The notes beneath the pieces are model-generated. The model did no database searches. It worked only from the letters and a program-made list of their open reading frames with translations, and had not been told where the DNA came from. DNA of 8,181 nt from positions 1-8,181 of the forward strand of contig SKYC01000174.1 in assembly GCA_007128085.1 (NCBI GenBank). Direction: 5' to 3'. A program made the translations under genes and the position numbers. Positions 7,701-8,181 of this stretch are shown here, piece after piece; within the stretch, counting starts at the first letter, position 1, and every line of letters begins with the position of its first letter. Origin of the DNA: Saprospiraceae bacterium. Lineage in GTDB: Bacteria; Bacteroidota; Bacteroidia; Chitinophagales; Saprospiraceae.

Positions 7701-8181
7701 TGATCTCTGTCGTTGGTCAATATGCCGTAACGGCCGTCGCCATCAGGGGTGCGCAAACCGAGGTAGGTGTCGAAGGGATGGAAAACGGTGCTATGTCGTT
7801 CGGTACTGAAATTTCCACCGGCTTCAAAAACTCTGGTGGAAAAATTGGCATTCAACATTCCGGGTACCTCCGTTCCCACCTGGATGGAGGGGGAAAAGGT
7901 GGCCTTTCCTTCAGCGTCCAATCTGCCGTCAAAAATCAGGTGTCGGTCAGAATCAAATTGTTGAGAGGGATCGTCAAATGAGTATCCCGGAAATTTTGAA
8001 AAGAAAGTTTGTGCAGCCGATAGGTTTACAAACACATCGGCTTTTAAATTGGAGGCCGGAGCTCCGTGCAACCAGGTGGAAGTCAGTGTAGCTCCACGGG
8101 CCAATATCTCTCTGTCCAACTGATCGCCAGCGAATTCCAGTTCAGCTCTCAATCGATTGGGCATAATGGTTTCAATGCGGA
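4736..8181 (-). CDS. Alpha-2-macroglobulin family protein, C-terminal part (5' partial)
   Basis: Bacterial alpha-2-macroglobulins are large envelope proteins thought to trap attacking proteases through a reactive thioester. About 1147 codons are visible and the frame is open to the right edge; family members are usually some 1500-1900 residues, so the methionine at 8164 is internal. Counting from it, residues 1-270 are macroglobulin beta-sandwich domains with a Trp-rich WKWWWDHSS segment, about 270-410 the bait-region domain, and FFGPFELARSERQVLEFTMPNYVGSV begins near 479 as the A2M core. The thioester domain spans about 665-920 and carries PHGCLEQ with C687 and Q690 (bases 6095-6106), so the thioester should form. 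Residues about 990-1135 form the final beta-sandwich domain. The signal peptide or lipobox would be outside the window. The usual partner gene for penicillin-binding protein 1C is not downstream; the next gene is the convergent lipoprotein. Confidence 0.95.
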   Translation of the reverse strand, partial: RIETIMPNRLRAELEFAGDQLDREILARGATLTSTWLHGAPASNLKADVFVNLSAAQTFFSKFPGYSFDDPSQQFDSDRHLIFDGRLDAEGKATFSPSIQVGTEVPGMLNANFSTRVFEAGGNFSTERHSTVFHPFDTYLGLRTPDGDGRYGILTNDRDHRVDLVALDRNGEKQAGTEVEVSLYKLEWKWWWDHSSSRISSFSSNIYHNHLSAEKVRLEDGTGNWTLHVPQPDWGRYLLRVCDTDGNHCTGEIIYIDWPGWASRNDRGDEAGASMLNFFIEKEEYQPGEDIHLTFPSSENSRALITVENGTSVLETHSVKTQSEKTEFTLKAKKDWAPNVYVNVQLIQTHEQTLNDRPIRMYGLIPLKIKDPNTLLHPQISTSGHFQPEETAKITISEKSGKPMAYTLAIVDEGLLNITGFATPDPWNHFYAREALGVRTWDIYDQVAGARIGDWGRLLAVGGDLELKAQDSDKANRFEPVVKFFGPFELARSERQVLEFTMPNYVGSVRVMAVATNSRAYGSAEKDVPVKKPLMVLSNLPRVLGPDESVLLPVTIFAMEENIRTVEVELTANEYLSVVGESVKKVEFDRIGEKVVYFQVRTSEKTGVGETQIVATSGRERATDRIEIDVRNPNPYISNVESAALQAGQSWSLDFIPPGMEGSNHATIEVSSTPPLNLSDRLQYLIGYPHGCLEQVVSAAFPQLYLSDLIRLNAKQASDIQERVQFAINRVRNLQLSNGGIAFWQGNREAHDWATAYAGHFMIEANQRGYQVPSSFFNNWTSHVKNRVRTASIDNSADQLTQAYRLYLLALTGEAELGAMNRLRARSDLSNSSRWRLAGAYQLIGREQAAKELVEGAPLEVTPYTELSGTFGTELRDKAMILEVLILLNRLSDAALLATEISQELSSSRWMSTQTTAYALLAMAKFSEISGGDGNMEFVVFIDDSHIEEVRTDRAVWQYQWIPEAGKKSKIKINGKSNQMLFIQFSTRGQPLRDKGEKKESNIRLQVRYLNMEGREIDPSRLVQGSDFIAEAKIYNPGNRGDFKELALNRTFPSSWEIHNERIGGEMSFAQSSTANYQDIRDDRVYTYFDLKAGEQKTFHVVLNAAYVGQTFLPPVVVEAMYDHSIHSRTTGAEVEVIPPGEDGQTQ

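Noticed and set aside
7304..7981. 225-codon open frame on the + strand opposite the alpha-2-macroglobulin
   Set aside because: The - strand reading carries conserved macroglobulin motifs throughout; the + reading has no motif and is a shadow.

Overview
The window looks like chromosomal DNA from a member of the Bacteroidota, perhaps a Cytophagia- or Saprospiria-like lineage. The reasons are protein style and gene signals. The alpha-2-macroglobulin has the layout I know from that phylum. The lipoprotein has an acidic SDDE stretch after its lipobox. No start codon has a convincing Shine-Dalgarno sequence. The genus cannot be read from the sequence.

Layout: three genes run on the + strand with short gaps of 19 and 10 bases, so they probably form one transcription unit. 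The first is the C-terminal end of a GAF plus class III adenylate cyclase signalling protein whose reading frame stays open to the left edge. The second is a 598-residue protein resembling the N-terminal half of the VioB/RebD family but with no ferritin-like C-terminal half. The third is a lipoprotein with a Kelch-like beta-propeller. A 132-base gap follows, with hairpin plus T-run signals facing both ways. The right half, on the - strand, is the C-terminal part of a very large alpha-2-macroglobulin-family protein with an intact CLEQ thioester motif; its N-terminus lies beyond the right edge.

How they work together: the convergent alpha-2-macroglobulin is a separate unit, a presumed envelope protease trap. 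In the + strand cluster, a signal-responsive cyclase precedes a cytoplasmic VioB/RebD-N-like protein of unknown activity and a surface-type lipoprotein. That combination is the most novel part of the window, but a shared function is inference from spacing only. I see no RNA genes, CRISPR arrays, insertion sequences or attachment sites.
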